From positions 40,556 through 104,555 of the forward strand of contig NZ_BAGL01000060.1 of assembly GCF_000308875.1 (NCBI RefSeq): a stretch of 64,000 nt of DNA, given 5' to 3'. This DNA is from Nocardia transvalensis NBRC 15921 (lineage in GTDB: Bacteria; Actinomycetota; Actinomycetes; Mycobacteriales; Mycobacteriaceae). Positions 1-9,215 of the stretch are shown in pieces. Both the position numbers and the translations under genes were made by a program. A model generated the notes under the pieces. The model was not told where the DNA came from. It made no database searches and was given only the letters and a program-made list of their open reading frames with translations. Every line of letters starts with the position of its first letter. The first letter of the stretch is position 1.

Positions 1-1604
1 ACGGCCTTTTCCGCACCCGCACCGGTCAACGCGCGCACCTGCATCTCGACGTACTTCCGCTCGTCGTGCTCCCGCGACAGCATGGTGCCCAGCCAGCCGA
101 GGGCGAACGACACCGGAATCGAGACCAGGCCCGGATTCGACAGCGGGAACCAGTGGAAGTCGGCGGATTTGATCATCGCGGACGAGGATCCGGACACCGC
201 CGGCGAGAAGATGATCAGCACGATCGTCACGAGCAGCCCGCCGTAGATACTGAACAGCGCGCCGGTGGTGTTGAACCGCTTCCAGAACAACGTGTACAGG
301 ATGGTCGGCAGATTCGCCGACGCCGCCACCGCGAACGCCAGCGCCACCAGGAACGCCACATTCTGATTCTTGGCGAGAATGCCGCCGACGATGGCGACCG
401 CGCCGATCACGACGGCGGTGATGCGCGCCACCCGCACCTCGCCGTCCTTGCTGTCGGCGCGCCCGCGCTTGATCACATTGGCGTACACGTCGTGCGCGAA
501 CGAGGCCGACGCGGTGATCGTCAGCCCCGCCACCACGGCCAGAATGGTCGCGAACGCCACGGCCGCAACGAATCCCAGCAGTAGCGGCCCGCCCAGTTCG
601 AGCGCCAGCAGCGGCGCGGCCGCGTTCTCCTTACCGGGCGCCGCGGCGATCTTCTCCGGGCCGACCAGCGCCGCCGCGCCGTAGCCGAGGACGAGCGTGA
701 ACAGGTAGAACACTCCGATCAGCCCGATCGCCCACACCACCGAGCGGCGCGCCTCCTTCGCGGTCGGGACCGTGTAGAAGCGCATCAGCACGTGCGGCAG
801 GCCCGCGGTGCCGAGCACCAGTGCCAGTGCGAGCGAGAGGAAGTCGAGCTTGCTGGTGTCGTTCTTGCCGTACTTGAAGCCGGGCTCGAGCAGTTTCGCG
901 CCGGTCTTGCCGCCGTGGTCGACGGCGTCCTGCAGCAGCGACGACAGGTTCAGCCCGTACTTGGCCAGCACCCACACCGTCATCGCCGCGGCCGCCGCGA
1001 TCAGCAGCACCGCCTTCACGATCTGCACCCAGGTGGTGCCCTTCATCCCGCCGACGAGCACGTAGACGATCATCAGCGCACCCACCACGGCGATCACCAG
1101 GTTCTGCCCGAGATCCCCGGACACGCCCAGCAGCAGCGAGACCAGCACGCCCGCGCCGGCCATCTGCGCGAGCAGGTAGAACAGGCTCACCGCCAGCGTC
1201 GAGGTGGCCGCCGCGGCACGCACGGGACGCTGCCGCATCCGGAACGCCAGCACGTCACCCAGCGTGAATTTGCCGGTGTTGCGCAGGAGTTCGGCCACCA
1301 GCAGCAGGGCCACCAGCCACGCCACCAGGAAGCCGATCGAATAGAGGAACCCGTCGTACCCGTAGAGCGCGATGGCCCCGGCGATGCCTAGGAAGCTGGC
1401 CGCGGACAGGTAGTCGCCGGAGATGGCGATGCCGTTCTGCGGTCCGGAGAAGGCCCGCCCGGCGGCGTAATAGTCGGCGGCCGTGCGGGTGTCGCGGCTG
1501 GCACGGAACACGATGACGAGCGTGATCAGCACGAAGATCGCGAAGATGGTGACGTTGAGCCAGGGGCGGCTGCCCTCGACCGCGGCGGCGAGGTGGGTGG
1601 TCAT
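1..1604 (-). CDS. Sodium:solute (acetate-type) symporter, C-terminus cut by window edge
   Basis: Secondary transporter of the solute:sodium symporter family, ActP/MctC branch, predicted to import acetate or other short monocarboxylates with sodium or protons across the inner membrane. 534 codons are visible, reading as successive hydrophobic helices separated by short Gly/Pro loops; the N-terminal part shows AADYYAAGR and NGIAISGDYLSAASFLG, typical of this branch. The last helices and stop lie beyond base 1. The ATG at 1604-1602 overlaps the stop of the upstream DUF485 gene by an ATGA, so the two are translationally coupled. That pairing (yjcH-actP type) is the strongest support for acetate as substrate; pyruvate or propionate are possible. 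Confidence 0.88.
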   Translation of the reverse strand, partial: MTTHLAAAVEGSRPWLNVTIFAIFVLITLVIVFRASRDTRTAADYYAAGRAFSGPQNGIAISGDYLSAASFLGIAGAIALYGYDGFLYSIGFLVAWLVALLLVAELLRNTGKFTLGDVLAFRMRQRPVRAAAATSTLAVSLFYLLAQMAGAGVLVSLLLGVSGDLGQNLVIAVVGALMIVYVLVGGMKGTTWVQIVKAVLLIAAAAAMTVWVLAKYGLNLSSLLQDAVDHGGKTGAKLLEPGFKYGKNDTSKLDFLSLALALVLGTAGLPHVLMRFYTVPTAKEARRSVVWAIGLIGVFYLFTLVLGYGAAALVGPEKIAAAPGKENAAAPLLALELGGPLLLGFVAAVAFATILAVVAGLTITASASFAHDVYANVIKRGRADSKDGEVRVARITAVVIGAVAIVGGILAKNQNVAFLVALAFAVAASANLPTILYTLFWKRFNTTGALFSIYGGLLVTIVLIIFSPAVSGSSSAMIKSADFHWFPLSNPGLVSIPVSFALGWLGTMLSREHDERKYVEMQVRALTGAGAEKA

Positions 1605-1939
1605 CGATCGGTTCCCTCCAGCTCGGCGCGCAACTCGTCGGCGATCGGATCCAGTTCACGATCGGCGTAGCGCACGTACAGCCAGGTGATGACGAAGGTC
1701 GAGACGAACTGCAGCAGCCCGAAGATCAACCCGACGGTGATGTTGCCCCACACCTTCTGGGACATGAAGTCGTGTGCGTAGTCGGCCAGCAGGACGTACA
1801 GCGCGTACCAGGCCAGGAACAGTGCGGTCATCGGAAAGACGAAGAGCCGGAATCTGCGTCGCAGTCGCTGGAAGTCGGGGCCGTCGTAGATCCGGGACCA
1901 TTCGCCGGCGGGTTCCGCGAGGCGTTCTTCGGTTGTCAC
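1601..1939 (-). CDS. DUF485 family membrane protein, symporter partner (YjcH-like)
   Basis: Small inner-membrane protein of about 112 residues with two hydrophobic segments (around LFVFPMTALFLAWYALYVLL and ITVGLIFGLLQFVSTFVITW) joined by a polar loop, the DUF485 layout. Proteins of this family are regularly encoded immediately before acetate symporters and are thought to assist them; their exact role is unsettled. I chose the GTG at 1939 because AGGAGG (complement of 1949-1954) is 9 bases upstream; an in-frame GTG at 1945 is only 3 bases from that site. The stop overlaps the symporter start (ATGA), forming a two-gene operon. An AT-rich stretch at 1968-2005 is the likely promoter area. Confidence 0.85.
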   Translation of the reverse strand: MTTEERLAEPAGEWSRIYDGPDFQRLRRRFRLFVFPMTALFLAWYALYVLLADYAHDFMSQKVWGNITVGLIFGLLQFVSTFVITWLYVRYADRELDPIADELRAELEGTDR

Positions 1940-2140
1940 TCCCACTTACCTCCTCGTGAGCCAGGTCACAATATCAATAAATCGGACGTTTGGTATGTCG
2001 TATTGCCGCAGGTAGAGGTGACGAATTCGGTTGCGCGACATGCAACACCGACCACTCCGGCCGCTCCCGGCGGCGCCGCGCGGCCGCGAAGGCGGGGCTT
2101 GGCGGGATGCCCGATTGTTGCGGTGGCAGAGTTCTGGTTC

Positions 2141-3658
2141 ATGCCGACTGCCGCTGCCGCCACCGGATCCGCGCTCGCCGCCCTCGCGCCCGACCTGCGC
2201 ACCGCGCTGACCCGCACGCGCTACGACGCCGACACACTCCTCGAAGCGCTCGGCGCGGACGCGCACACCGCCCTCGGCCGGTCCGAACCGGTGCCGGTGC
2301 GCCGGGCCGTGCGCGGGGCCGGGGACCTCGGCACGCTGGTCCGGCTGCTCCTGCTCGGCGATCCGGTACCCGAGCGCGAGGCCGCCGCGGCGTTCGCGCC
2401 CGTGGGCATCGACCGCGCGATTGCCGCCGGACTGCTGGAACGCGACGGCGGCGAGGTGCGCGCGGCCCTCGATCTGCGGCCGCTGGATCTGGGCAACGAC
2501 GACCGCTGGGTGCTGTCGGATCTCGACGACAGCATGCGGCGGCGCACCCTCACCGCCGACCATGTCCTGGGCGTCGGGCAGGCGTCGCTGTCGCTGTTGC
2601 GGGCGACGCCGACCGCACCCACGGGCACGGTGCTGGATCTGGGCACCGGCTGCGGGGTGCAGGCCGTGCACGCGGCGGGCTACGCGCGGACGGTCACCGG
2701 CACCGACGTGAACCGGCGGGCCCTGTGGCTGGCCGGCGCGACCGCGGCGCTCAACGACCTGGACATCGAACTGCTGGAGGGTTCCTGGTTCGAGCCGGTC
2801 GACGGGCGGCGGTTCGACCGGGTCGTCGCCAATCCCCCGTTCGTGGTCGGCCCGGCCCGGGTGGAGCACACCTACCGCGACTCCGGGCTGGCCCTGGACG
2901 GCGCCAGCGAGCTGGTGATCTCGCGGGCGCCCGAGTTGCTCGCGCCCGGCGGCACGGCGGCCATGCTGGCGTCCTGGGTGCACGTGGACGGCGAGGACTG
3001 GCGCACCCGGGTGTCGTCGTGGCTGCCCGGCCACGGCGTCGACGCCTGGATCGTGCAGCGCGATATCGCGGATCCGGCGCTGTACGTGGGGACCTGGCTG
3101 CGCGACGCCGGACTGGATCCGCGCGACCCGATCGCCCAGGAGCGGGCCGAGCGGTGGCTGGCGGCGTTCGACGCCGCGGACGTCGAGGGCATCGGCTTCG
3201 GCTTCGTCTATCTGCGGGCCGTCGACGGGCCCACCGAGGTGCTGGCCGAGGACCTCACGCACGGCTTCGACGATCCGCTCGGCGCGGAGGCCATCGCGTA
3301 CTTCGAACGCTCGGCCTGGCTGCGCGCGGTCGCCGCCGACGAGGAGATCGCCTGGAACGCGCGGTTCGAGGTCGACGCGGCCACCGCGCTGGAACGGGTC
3401 TTCCTGCCCGGATCGGACGGCTGGGATCAGGCCGTGGTCCGGCTGCACCGCGGCAACGGCCCGCGCTGGCAGCACGAGGTCGACGACACCGCCGCCGCCC
3501 TGCTGGCGGGAATGCGCGCGGACGGTCTGCCGTTGGAAGAACTGGTCGAACTACTGGCAATCGGCCACACCGGCACCATCGCCACTCCCGAGTTGCGCTC
3601 CGCGGCCCTGGCCGTCACCACGGGACTCGTGCGGCACGGTTTGATCCGTCCCCTCTAG
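2141..3658 (+). CDS. Class I SAM-dependent methyltransferase (HemK/RlmG-like)
   Basis: Cytoplasmic methyltransferase of about 505 residues. The SAM-binding motif I reads VLDLGTGCGVQAVHA, followed by an acidic loop (VTGTDVNRRAL) and the NPPF motif in RVVANPPFVVG that marks enzymes methylating an amide or exocyclic nitrogen (N5-glutamine or N2-guanine classes). An N-terminal region of about 150 residues precedes it and resembles a winged-helix or DUF7059-type module. Substrate cannot be told from sequence; rRNA, DNA or a translation factor are all possible. The ATG at 2141 is the best conventional start although no strong ribosome site precedes it; a GTG at 2123 is in frame. Confidence 0.82.
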   Translation: MPTAAAATGSALAALAPDLRTALTRTRYDADTLLEALGADAHTALGRSEPVPVRRAVRGAGDLGTLVRLLLLGDPVPEREAAAAFAPVGIDRAIAAGLLERDGGEVRAALDLRPLDLGNDDRWVLSDLDDSMRRRTLTADHVLGVGQASLSLLRATPTAPTGTVLDLGTGCGVQAVHAAGYARTVTGTDVNRRALWLAGATAALNDLDIELLEGSWFEPVDGRRFDRVVANPPFVVGPARVEHTYRDSGLALDGASELVISRAPELLAPGGTAAMLASWVHVDGEDWRTRVSSWLPGHGVDAWIVQRDIADPALYVGTWLRDAGLDPRDPIAQERAERWLAAFDAADVEGIGFGFVYLRAVDGPTEVLAEDLTHGFDDPLGAEAIAYFERSAWLRAVAADEEIAWNARFEVDAATALERVFLPGSDGWDQAVVRLHRGNGPRWQHEVDDTAAALLAGMRADGLPLEELVELLAIGHTGTIATPELRSAALAVTTGLVRHGLIRPL

Positions 3659-3794
3659 TCACGTTTGGATGCCTTCTCGGTAGATATCCGGCAACAGTGC
3701 GAGCCCGGCGTTCCCCGCCTGCGTCGTTCTTAGGAACTTCTCAGACGGAAGTGGCGAAATCCGCAGCTCAGCTACTGTTTATCGGGACAGTGGC

Positions 3795-3823
3795 GGGGAA
3801 CTTTCCCAGTGTCGGGTCCGTTG
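3795..3823 (+). promoter_or_regulatory. ECF-sigma type promoter before sigB
   Basis: GGGGAACTTT at 3795-3804 and CGTTG at 3819-3823, with 17 bases between GGAAC and CGTT, match the SigE/SigH-type consensus known from mycobacterial sigB promoters. It lies 35 bases upstream of the sigB ATG. The sequence match is seen directly; use by an ECF sigma factor is inferred from the mycobacterial precedent. Confidence 0.7.
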
Positions 3824-3857
3824 TTCGGAGTGAGACACCACCGACAGGAGGCAAGTC

Positions 3858-4826
3858 ATGACAAGCCCCGCCACCACTGGAATGCGCGCCAGCGATGGGG
3901 ACCTCGACGCCCAGAGCCCCGCCGCCGACCTGGTACGCGTGTACCTGAACGGGATCGGCAAGACGGCGCTGCTCACGGCCGCCGACGAGGTCGAGCTGGC
4001 CAAGCGCATCGAGGCGGGCCTCTATGCCCAACACCTGTTGGAGACTTCCAAGCGACTGGCCGCCACCCGCAAGCGCGATCTGGCGATCCTCGTCCGCGAC
4101 GGCAAGGCCGCCCGCCAGCACCTGCTCGAGGCCAACCTGCGCCTGGTCGTCTCGCTGGCCAAGCGCTACACCGGCCGCGGCATGCCGTTGCTGGATCTGA
4201 TCCAGGAGGGCAACCTGGGCCTCATCCGCGCGATGGAGAAGTTCGACTACAGCAAGGGCTTCAAGTTCTCGACCTACGCCACGTGGTGGATCCGTCAGGC
4301 CATCACCCGCGGCATGGCCGATCAGAGCCGGACCATCCGCCTGCCCGTGCACCTGGTCGAGCAGGTCAACAAGCTCGCCCGGATCAAGCGCGAGCTGCAC
4401 CAGCAGCTGGGCCGGGAGGCCACCGACGCCGAACTGGCCGCCGAATCGGGCATCCCGGAGGAGAAGATCGCCGATCTGCTCGATCACAGCCGCGACCCGG
4501 TGAGCCTGGACATGCCCGTCGGCAACGACGAGGAGGCTCCGCTCGGCGACTTCATCGAGGACTCCGAGGCCACCTCGGCCGAGAGCGCCGTCATCGCCGG
4601 CCTCATGCATCGCGACGTGCGCAGCGTGCTGGCCACGCTGGACGAGCGCGAGCAACAGGTCATCCGGCTGCGCTTCGGTCTCGACGACGGTCAGCCCCGC
4701 ACGCTCGACCAGATCGGCAAGCTGTTCGGCCTGTCGCGCGAGCGCGTGCGCCAGATCGAGCGCGAGGTCATGGCGAAGCTGCGCAAGGGAGAGCGGGCCG
4801 ACCGCCTCCGCGCCTACGCCAGCTGA
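3858..4826 (+). CDS. sigB: RNA polymerase sigma factor SigB
   Basis: Group 2 (primary-like) sigma factor of 322 residues that would direct core RNA polymerase to stress and stationary-phase promoters. Region 1.2 (ADLVRVYLNGIGKTALLT), region 2 with the melting segment FKFSTYATWWIRQAI, region 3 and the region 4 helix-turn-helix (GLSRERVRQIEREVM) are all complete. It lacks the long acidic N-terminal extension of the primary SigA, which points to SigB. AGGAGG lies 8 bases before the ATG. Its promoter resembles ECF-sigma promoters, so envelope or oxidative stress probably induces it. Closeness to ideR further downstream repeats the mycobacterial arrangement. Confidence 0.95.
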   Translation: MTSPATTGMRASDGDLDAQSPAADLVRVYLNGIGKTALLTAADEVELAKRIEAGLYAQHLLETSKRLAATRKRDLAILVRDGKAARQHLLEANLRLVVSLAKRYTGRGMPLLDLIQEGNLGLIRAMEKFDYSKGFKFSTYATWWIRQAITRGMADQSRTIRLPVHLVEQVNKLARIKRELHQQLGREATDAELAAESGIPEEKIADLLDHSRDPVSLDMPVGNDEEAPLGDFIEDSEATSAESAVIAGLMHRDVRSVLATLDEREQQVIRLRFGLDDGQPRTLDQIGKLFGLSRERVRQIEREVMAKLRKGERADRLRAYAS

Positions 4827-5281
4827 CCCCACAGACGCTGGGCCGTCCGGAATCCGGCCCAGCATCCCCGCGGTGATCACGTGGGTTGGTGATCACCACG
4901 AGCGCCGGTCGGCGCACGCGCGCCCTGTCCCCTCCGGGCCCAGCGCGAACCGGCCGGCGTCATGAGCTTTCCTCCGTTGTAGCGGCCGCGCCGTCCCGGT
5001 CTCCGTTCGCCGACACGCGCAGTGGGATCCCGGTTTTCGGCCGCAGAACACCCCCTGTTCCAGCATGCCGCCCGAGCCTGTGCCCGTGATCTCGCGACAC
5101 CGGCCGGGCGCGTCGACCTGCCGGGTGTGCGGGGTCCAGCGGGAACAGTCCCTTCGTGTGCGACGTCGACGGGTACGCCGGTCGCCGCGGCGAGTGTCCG
5201 GCGAGTAGCCACGATCGGTGATGCGGGGACGGGCAGATCGGGGATACTGGCCCGTGCTACGCGCACAACGGAGGGATTCAC
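4827..5281. other. Intergenic region, 455 bases, no convincing gene
   Basis: Between sigB and the small secreted protein. Open frames on both strands have arginine/proline-rich shadow composition and no ribosome sites. Apart from the hairpin after sigB, the one structured element is a pair of GTGATCAC palindromes at 4873-4880 and 4889-4896, 16 bases centre to centre, which could be a dimer-of-dimers operator; no regulator is obvious nearby. Confidence 0.5.
4837..4863 (+). terminator. Hairpin after sigB, possible terminator
   Basis: GCTGGGCCG (4837-4845) pairs perfectly with CGGCCCAGC (4855-4863) around a 9-base loop, 10 bases after the sigB stop. There is no T tract, so it is at best a GC-type terminator or a 3'-end stabiliser. 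Confidence 0.45.
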
Positions 5282-5683
5282 ATGTCATACAGGGCCGTCC
5301 GCACCGCCGGCCTCGTCCTGGGCAGTGCGGGGATCGTGCTGCTCGGTACCGCGAGCGCCTCGGCGAGTACCAGGCTGGACGTGAACGGTCAGGCCGTGCA
5401 GGGCTGCAAGACCACCGTGACGGCGACGACGTCGTCCAGCAATCCGATGCACATGGATTTCTACGACGACGAGATCTATCTCGGCCGGGTGCAGGTCACC
5501 AATCAGGACGGGAAGATGCGGGCCGACGTCGACTGGACGCCCGGCACCACGGGCGACCATGTGATCACCGCCCGCGCCGTCGGCTCCTACATCGCCCCCG
5601 AGGACCAGGTGAGCACCCTGTACGTGCGGGTATCCACCGGCACCGACCTCGGATCCTCGTGCGTCCCCATGCCCTTGGGCTGA
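5282..5683 (+). CDS. Small secreted protein of unknown function
   Basis: 133 residues. The N-terminus has a classical Sec signal peptide: RAVRTA, then a hydrophobic core LVLGSAGIVLLGTASA and a likely cleavage after ASAS-A type residues near 28. The mature part of about 105 residues is polar, has two cysteines far apart in sequence (GCKTTV and SSCVPM) that could form a disulfide, and reads like an all-beta Ig-like fold. GGAGGG lies 5 bases before the ATG. I do not recognise a family with a known role. A second secreted protein of similar size and style is at 52468-52818, but they are not obviously homologous. Confidence 0.75.
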   Translation: MSYRAVRTAGLVLGSAGIVLLGTASASASTRLDVNGQAVQGCKTTVTATTSSSNPMHMDFYDDEIYLGRVQVTNQDGKMRADVDWTPGTTGDHVITARAVGSYIAPEDQVSTLYVRVSTGTDLGSSCVPMPLG

Positions 5684-5704
5684 CCGCACCCCCGGTCCTC
5701 CGGG

Positions 5705-8500
5705 CTAGCCGGAGTTCCGCAGGGCGGTGGCCAGGCCGTTCATCGTGAGCAGGATGCCGCGTTCGACGAGTTCCGAGTCGTCTCCGGCGCGGCGGCGGCG
5801 AAGCAGGTCGACCTGCATCTGGTTGAGGGGTTCGAGGTAGGGGAAGCGGTTGCGGATGGATTCGGCGAGGGCGGGGTTGTCGGCGAGGAGCTGATCACTG
5901 CCGGTGACGGCGGCGTGCATGCGAGCCGTGCGGTCGAATTCCTCGCGGATCATGCCGAAGATGGTGTCGCGCAGGGCCGTATCCTCGACCAGCTCGGCAT
6001 AGCTGGCGGCGATGTCCATGTCGGCCTTGGCCATGACCTGCGCCAGATTCGACATGACCGTGCGGAAGAACGGCCAGCGGCGATAGAGGTCCGACAGCCG
6101 CGCCACACGCTCCGGATCTCCGCCCACCCACTGCTCGATGGCCGAGCCCGTGCCGTACCAGCCGGGCAGCATCACCCGCGACTGGCTCCACGCCATCACC
6201 CAGGGGATCGCGCGCAGGTCGCTGACGGAGTTCGTCGGCTTGCGCGAGGCCGGGCGGCTGCCGAGATTCAGATCGGCGACCTCGGCGATCGGGGTGGAGG
6301 CGCGGAAGTAGTCCACGAATCCGGGGGTGTCGTGCACCAGCCGCGCGTAGGACTGCCGGGCCAGCTCGGCCAGTTCGTCGAACAGGTCGTAGGCCGGTTC
6401 GGCGGCGGCGCCCAGGCCCTCCACGTCCAGGAGCGTCGATTCCAGGGTGCCCGCGACGAGGGCCTCCAGGTTGCGGTGCGCCGTCCCCCGCTCGGCGTAT
6501 TTGGTGGAGATGACCTCACCCTGTTCGGTCAGGCGCAGCGAACCGCGGACCGCGCCGGCGGGCTGGGCGAGGATGGCGTCGTAGCTGCGCCCGCCGCCGC
6601 GACCGACCGTGCCGCCGCGACCGTGGAACAGCCGCAACCGGATTCCGGTCTTGCGGGCCGCCTCCACCAGATCCAGTTCCGCGCGGTAGAGCGCCCAGTT
6701 GGCGGCCAGGTAGCCGCCGTCCTTGTTCGAGTCGGAGTAGCCGAGCATGACCTCCTGCTGCATGCCGCGCGCGGCGACCAGCCGGTGGTAGGCGGGCACC
6801 TGGAGGGCCGCGACCAGCGTCTCGGCGCCCTGCCGCAGGTCATCGATGGTCTCGAACAGTGGCACGACGCCCGCCGGGCTGCTCGGCGCGGTATCCGCGT
6901 CGCCCGGATCGAGGATGCCGGACTCCTTCAGCAGCAGCGCGGCCTCCAGCACATCGCTGACGGAGGTGCACATGCTGATGATGTAGTTGGGCACCGTATC
7001 GGGACCCAGATCGTCCAGGGCGGCCTTCGCGGCGGCGAGCACGCCGAGTTCCCGGGCGGCCAGATCGCTCAGCCGCGCGGTCGGGCCGAGCAGCGGGCGG
7101 CGGGTGTCGAGTTCGGCGGCCAGCAGTTCGACGCGCTGCGCCTCGGGCAGGCTCGCGTAGTCGGAATGCACTCCGGCCCAGGCGAACAGCTCCGCGACGA
7201 CCGTCTCGTGCACCTCCGAGTTCTGCCGCATGTCCAGGCCCTGCAGATGAAAGCCGAAGGTCTCGACCGCGCCGCGCAGTCCCGCGAGGCGATCGTCGGC
7301 GAGCAGCCCGTCGCCGGAGGCCCGCATCGAGGCGTCGAGGACGTCGAGATCGTCCAGCAGTTCCCGTGGGGAGTCGTAAGGGCGCGGCTCCGGCGTCGTC
7401 GCGCGACCACCGATCCCCTCGCCCGGGACCTCGCCCAGCGCGCGCTCCGCGGTCGCCGTCAGGCGCGCCCGGATACCGCGGACGGCGCGGCGGTAGGGTT
7501 CGTCGGCGCGTTGCGGGGAGTCGTCGAACCCGGCATCGGCGAGTTCGGCCAGCTCAGGCGTGACGGGCACCAGCCGCGCCGACTGCGACAGCGACTTCTC
7601 CAGCCCGACAAGCTCTTTCAGGTAGTGGCCGAGTGCGATGGAACCCGCGCGGTGGGTGGCGCGGCGCACCACCTCGCCGGTCACGTTCGGGTTGCCGTCA
7701 CGGTCGCCGCCGATCCAGGATCCGGGACGCAGAATGGGCCGGGCCAGCAGGTCGTGGCCGGGCCAGCGGGTGCGTAGCGCGGCGCGCACGTCGGCGTTGA
7801 TGCGCGGGATGACCTCGAGCAGGGTCAGATCGTAGTAACGCAGTCCGACCTCGATCTCGTCCTGAATCCGCAAGCGCGCCAACCGGATCAGCGCCGTCCG
7901 CCACAGCGTGAGGATCTGGCGGCGCAGCCCGGTGTCGATCTCGGCGTACTCCGGTTCCGCCTCGGTGTAGCGCTGCCGCTGCCGCATCAGTTCGGTGATA
8001 CGGGACTGGACGTCGAAGACGGTGCGGCGGCGCGTCTCGGTGGGATGGGCGGTGATCACCGGCGAGACCAGCGCGTCGCCCAGCAGGTCGGCGACCGCCG
8101 CCCCGTCCGGGCGGGCCGCGTCGAGCTTGCGATAGGTGGCGGCCAGGCTCGACTCCTGCGGCGGCTCCCCCGCGGTCACGTGCACCGCGCGGCGGCGGTC
8201 GCGCTGCAGGTCCTCCGAGAGGTTGGCCAGCAGCAGGAAGTGGCTGAACGCGCGGATCAGCGGGATTCCCACCCAAATGTCGATGTCGCGCAACATATCC
8301 GCGACGGCGCTGCGCTCCACCTCCGACCGGCGCACCCGGAACGCCTCCACCCGGACCCGTTCGATGAGGTCGAACACCTCGGGGCCCTCGTGGTCGCGGA
8401 TCGTCTCGCCCAGGATCGCGCCCAGGAACCGGATGTCGTCCCGCAGCGGCGCGGTGGCAGCTTCGATCTGATCTTCGCGCATAGGGCCAGTATCGACCAT
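5705..8500 (-). CDS. ppc: Phosphoenolpyruvate carboxylase
   Basis: Anaplerotic enzyme converting phosphoenolpyruvate and bicarbonate to oxaloacetate, refilling the TCA cycle in the cytoplasm. About 931 residues, the normal bacterial length. All signature elements are present: the catalytic-histidine motif VITAHPTETRRRT, GSWIGGDRDGNPNV, the flexible-loop region GYSDSNKDGGYLAANWALY, RLFHGRGGTVGRGGG and an intact C-terminal tail TMNGLATALRNSG that forms part of the active site. Two ATGs are possible, 8500 (MVDTGPMRED) and 8482 (MRED); neither has a strong ribosome site. It is convergent with the secreted-protein gene (21-base gap) and divergent from the hydrolase gene at 8617. Confidence 0.96.
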   Translation of the reverse strand: MVDTGPMREDQIEAATAPLRDDIRFLGAILGETIRDHEGPEVFDLIERVRVEAFRVRRSEVERSAVADMLRDIDIWVGIPLIRAFSHFLLLANLSEDLQRDRRRAVHVTAGEPPQESSLAATYRKLDAARPDGAAVADLLGDALVSPVITAHPTETRRRTVFDVQSRITELMRQRQRYTEAEPEYAEIDTGLRRQILTLWRTALIRLARLRIQDEIEVGLRYYDLTLLEVIPRINADVRAALRTRWPGHDLLARPILRPGSWIGGDRDGNPNVTGEVVRRATHRAGSIALGHYLKELVGLEKSLSQSARLVPVTPELAELADAGFDDSPQRADEPYRRAVRGIRARLTATAERALGEVPGEGIGGRATTPEPRPYDSPRELLDDLDVLDASMRASGDGLLADDRLAGLRGAVETFGFHLQGLDMRQNSEVHETVVAELFAWAGVHSDYASLPEAQRVELLAAELDTRRPLLGPTARLSDLAARELGVLAAAKAALDDLGPDTVPNYIISMCTSVSDVLEAALLLKESGILDPGDADTAPSSPAGVVPLFETIDDLRQGAETLVAALQVPAYHRLVAARGMQQEVMLGYSDSNKDGGYLAANWALYRAELDLVEAARKTGIRLRLFHGRGGTVGRGGGRSYDAILAQPAGAVRGSLRLTEQGEVISTKYAERGTAHRNLEALVAGTLESTLLDVEGLGAAAEPAYDLFDELAELARQSYARLVHDTPGFVDYFRASTPIAEVADLNLGSRPASRKPTNSVSDLRAIPWVMAWSQSRVMLPGWYGTGSAIEQWVGGDPERVARLSDLYRRWPFFRTVMSNLAQVMAKADMDIAASYAELVEDTALRDTIFGMIREEFDRTARMHAAVTGSDQLLADNPALAESIRNRFPYLEPLNQMQVDLLRRRRAGDDSELVERGILLTMNGLATALRNSG

Positions 8501-8616
8501 CGCGGCACGGTCGCCACGGTGGCGCCGGTCACGCCGGGATGCCGCGGCGGGCCGCTGTGGACGTCGCCACCGGCCAGGCGCGGAATAGGGCGTCACGGTC
8601 GCCGGGTTGCGCAGGC

Positions 8617-9180
8617 GTGCGTATCTTCATCGTTCACGGCTATTCGGCCGACGTCACCTCCCACTGGTTCCCCTGGCTGGCCCGGCAGCTCGGCGAGCGC
8701 GGACACCAGGCCCGCGTGGTGGATCTGCCCACCCCGGACACGCCGGTCCGGGAGGAGTGGGAGTCCCGGCTCGCCGCCGAGATCGGCGCCGTCGACCCGG
8801 ACACCGTGCTCGTCACGCACAGCCTCGGCACCATCACCGCCCTGCGATTCCTGACCGGACTCGCCCCGCAGTGGCGACTCGGCGGCCTGGTCGCGGTCTC
8901 GGGATTCCTCGGCGCGCTGCCCGCGATTCCGGATCTCGACGACTACCTCGCCGACACCCCCGAGGTCGCGGCGGTGGTCCCGCACATCGCCACCCGCACC
9001 ATGATCCATTCCGACAACGACGAAATCGTCCCACCCGAGGCCTCGCGCGCACTCGCCGCCGACCTCGACGCCGAACTCCTCGAAATCCCCGGCGCCGGCC
9101 ACTTCCTCGGCGACGAGGGCTTCACCGAGCTGCCCGCGGTACTAGCAGCCGTCGAGAAGATCGCGCACGCGCGCGGGTAG
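8617..9180 (+). CDS. RBBP9/YdeN-type alpha/beta hydrolase
   Basis: Small cytoplasmic serine hydrolase of 187 residues. The nucleophile elbow is degenerate but recognisable as VLVTHSLGTITAL (Ser within HSLG), with an acid in SDNDEIVPP and a terminal histidine in IPGAGHFLGDEG, completing the Ser-Asp-His triad in the usual order. The N-terminal IFIVHGYSADVTSHWFPWL matches the YdeN/RBBP9 family, whose natural substrates are not established. The GTG start at 8617 gives the family-typical MRIFIVHGY N-terminus; an upstream ATG at 8539 would add an Arg-rich non-homologous extension. Confidence 0.85.
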   Translation: MRIFIVHGYSADVTSHWFPWLARQLGERGHQARVVDLPTPDTPVREEWESRLAAEIGAVDPDTVLVTHSLGTITALRFLTGLAPQWRLGGLVAVSGFLGALPAIPDLDDYLADTPEVAAVVPHIATRTMIHSDNDEIVPPEASRALAADLDAELLEIPGAGHFLGDEGFTELPAVLAAVEKIAHARG

Positions 9181-9215
9181 CTGACCGCCGTCGTTCCGGT
9201 GGGCCGCTCATCTGC

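Noticed and set aside
1946..3475. Long open frame antisense to the methyltransferase gene, and similar long antisense frames elsewhere
   Set aside because: High GC keeps antisense frames open; composition is Arg/Gly/His-rich, no ribosome sites and no recognisable domains.
4877..5281. Possible gene on the minus strand between sigB and the secreted protein
   Set aside because: Arg/Pro/Ala-rich translation, no ribosome site, no domain.
8539..8616. N-terminal extension of the small hydrolase from the ATG at 8539
   Set aside because: Extension is Arg/Ala-rich and non-homologous; the GTG at 8617 gives the family-typical start.
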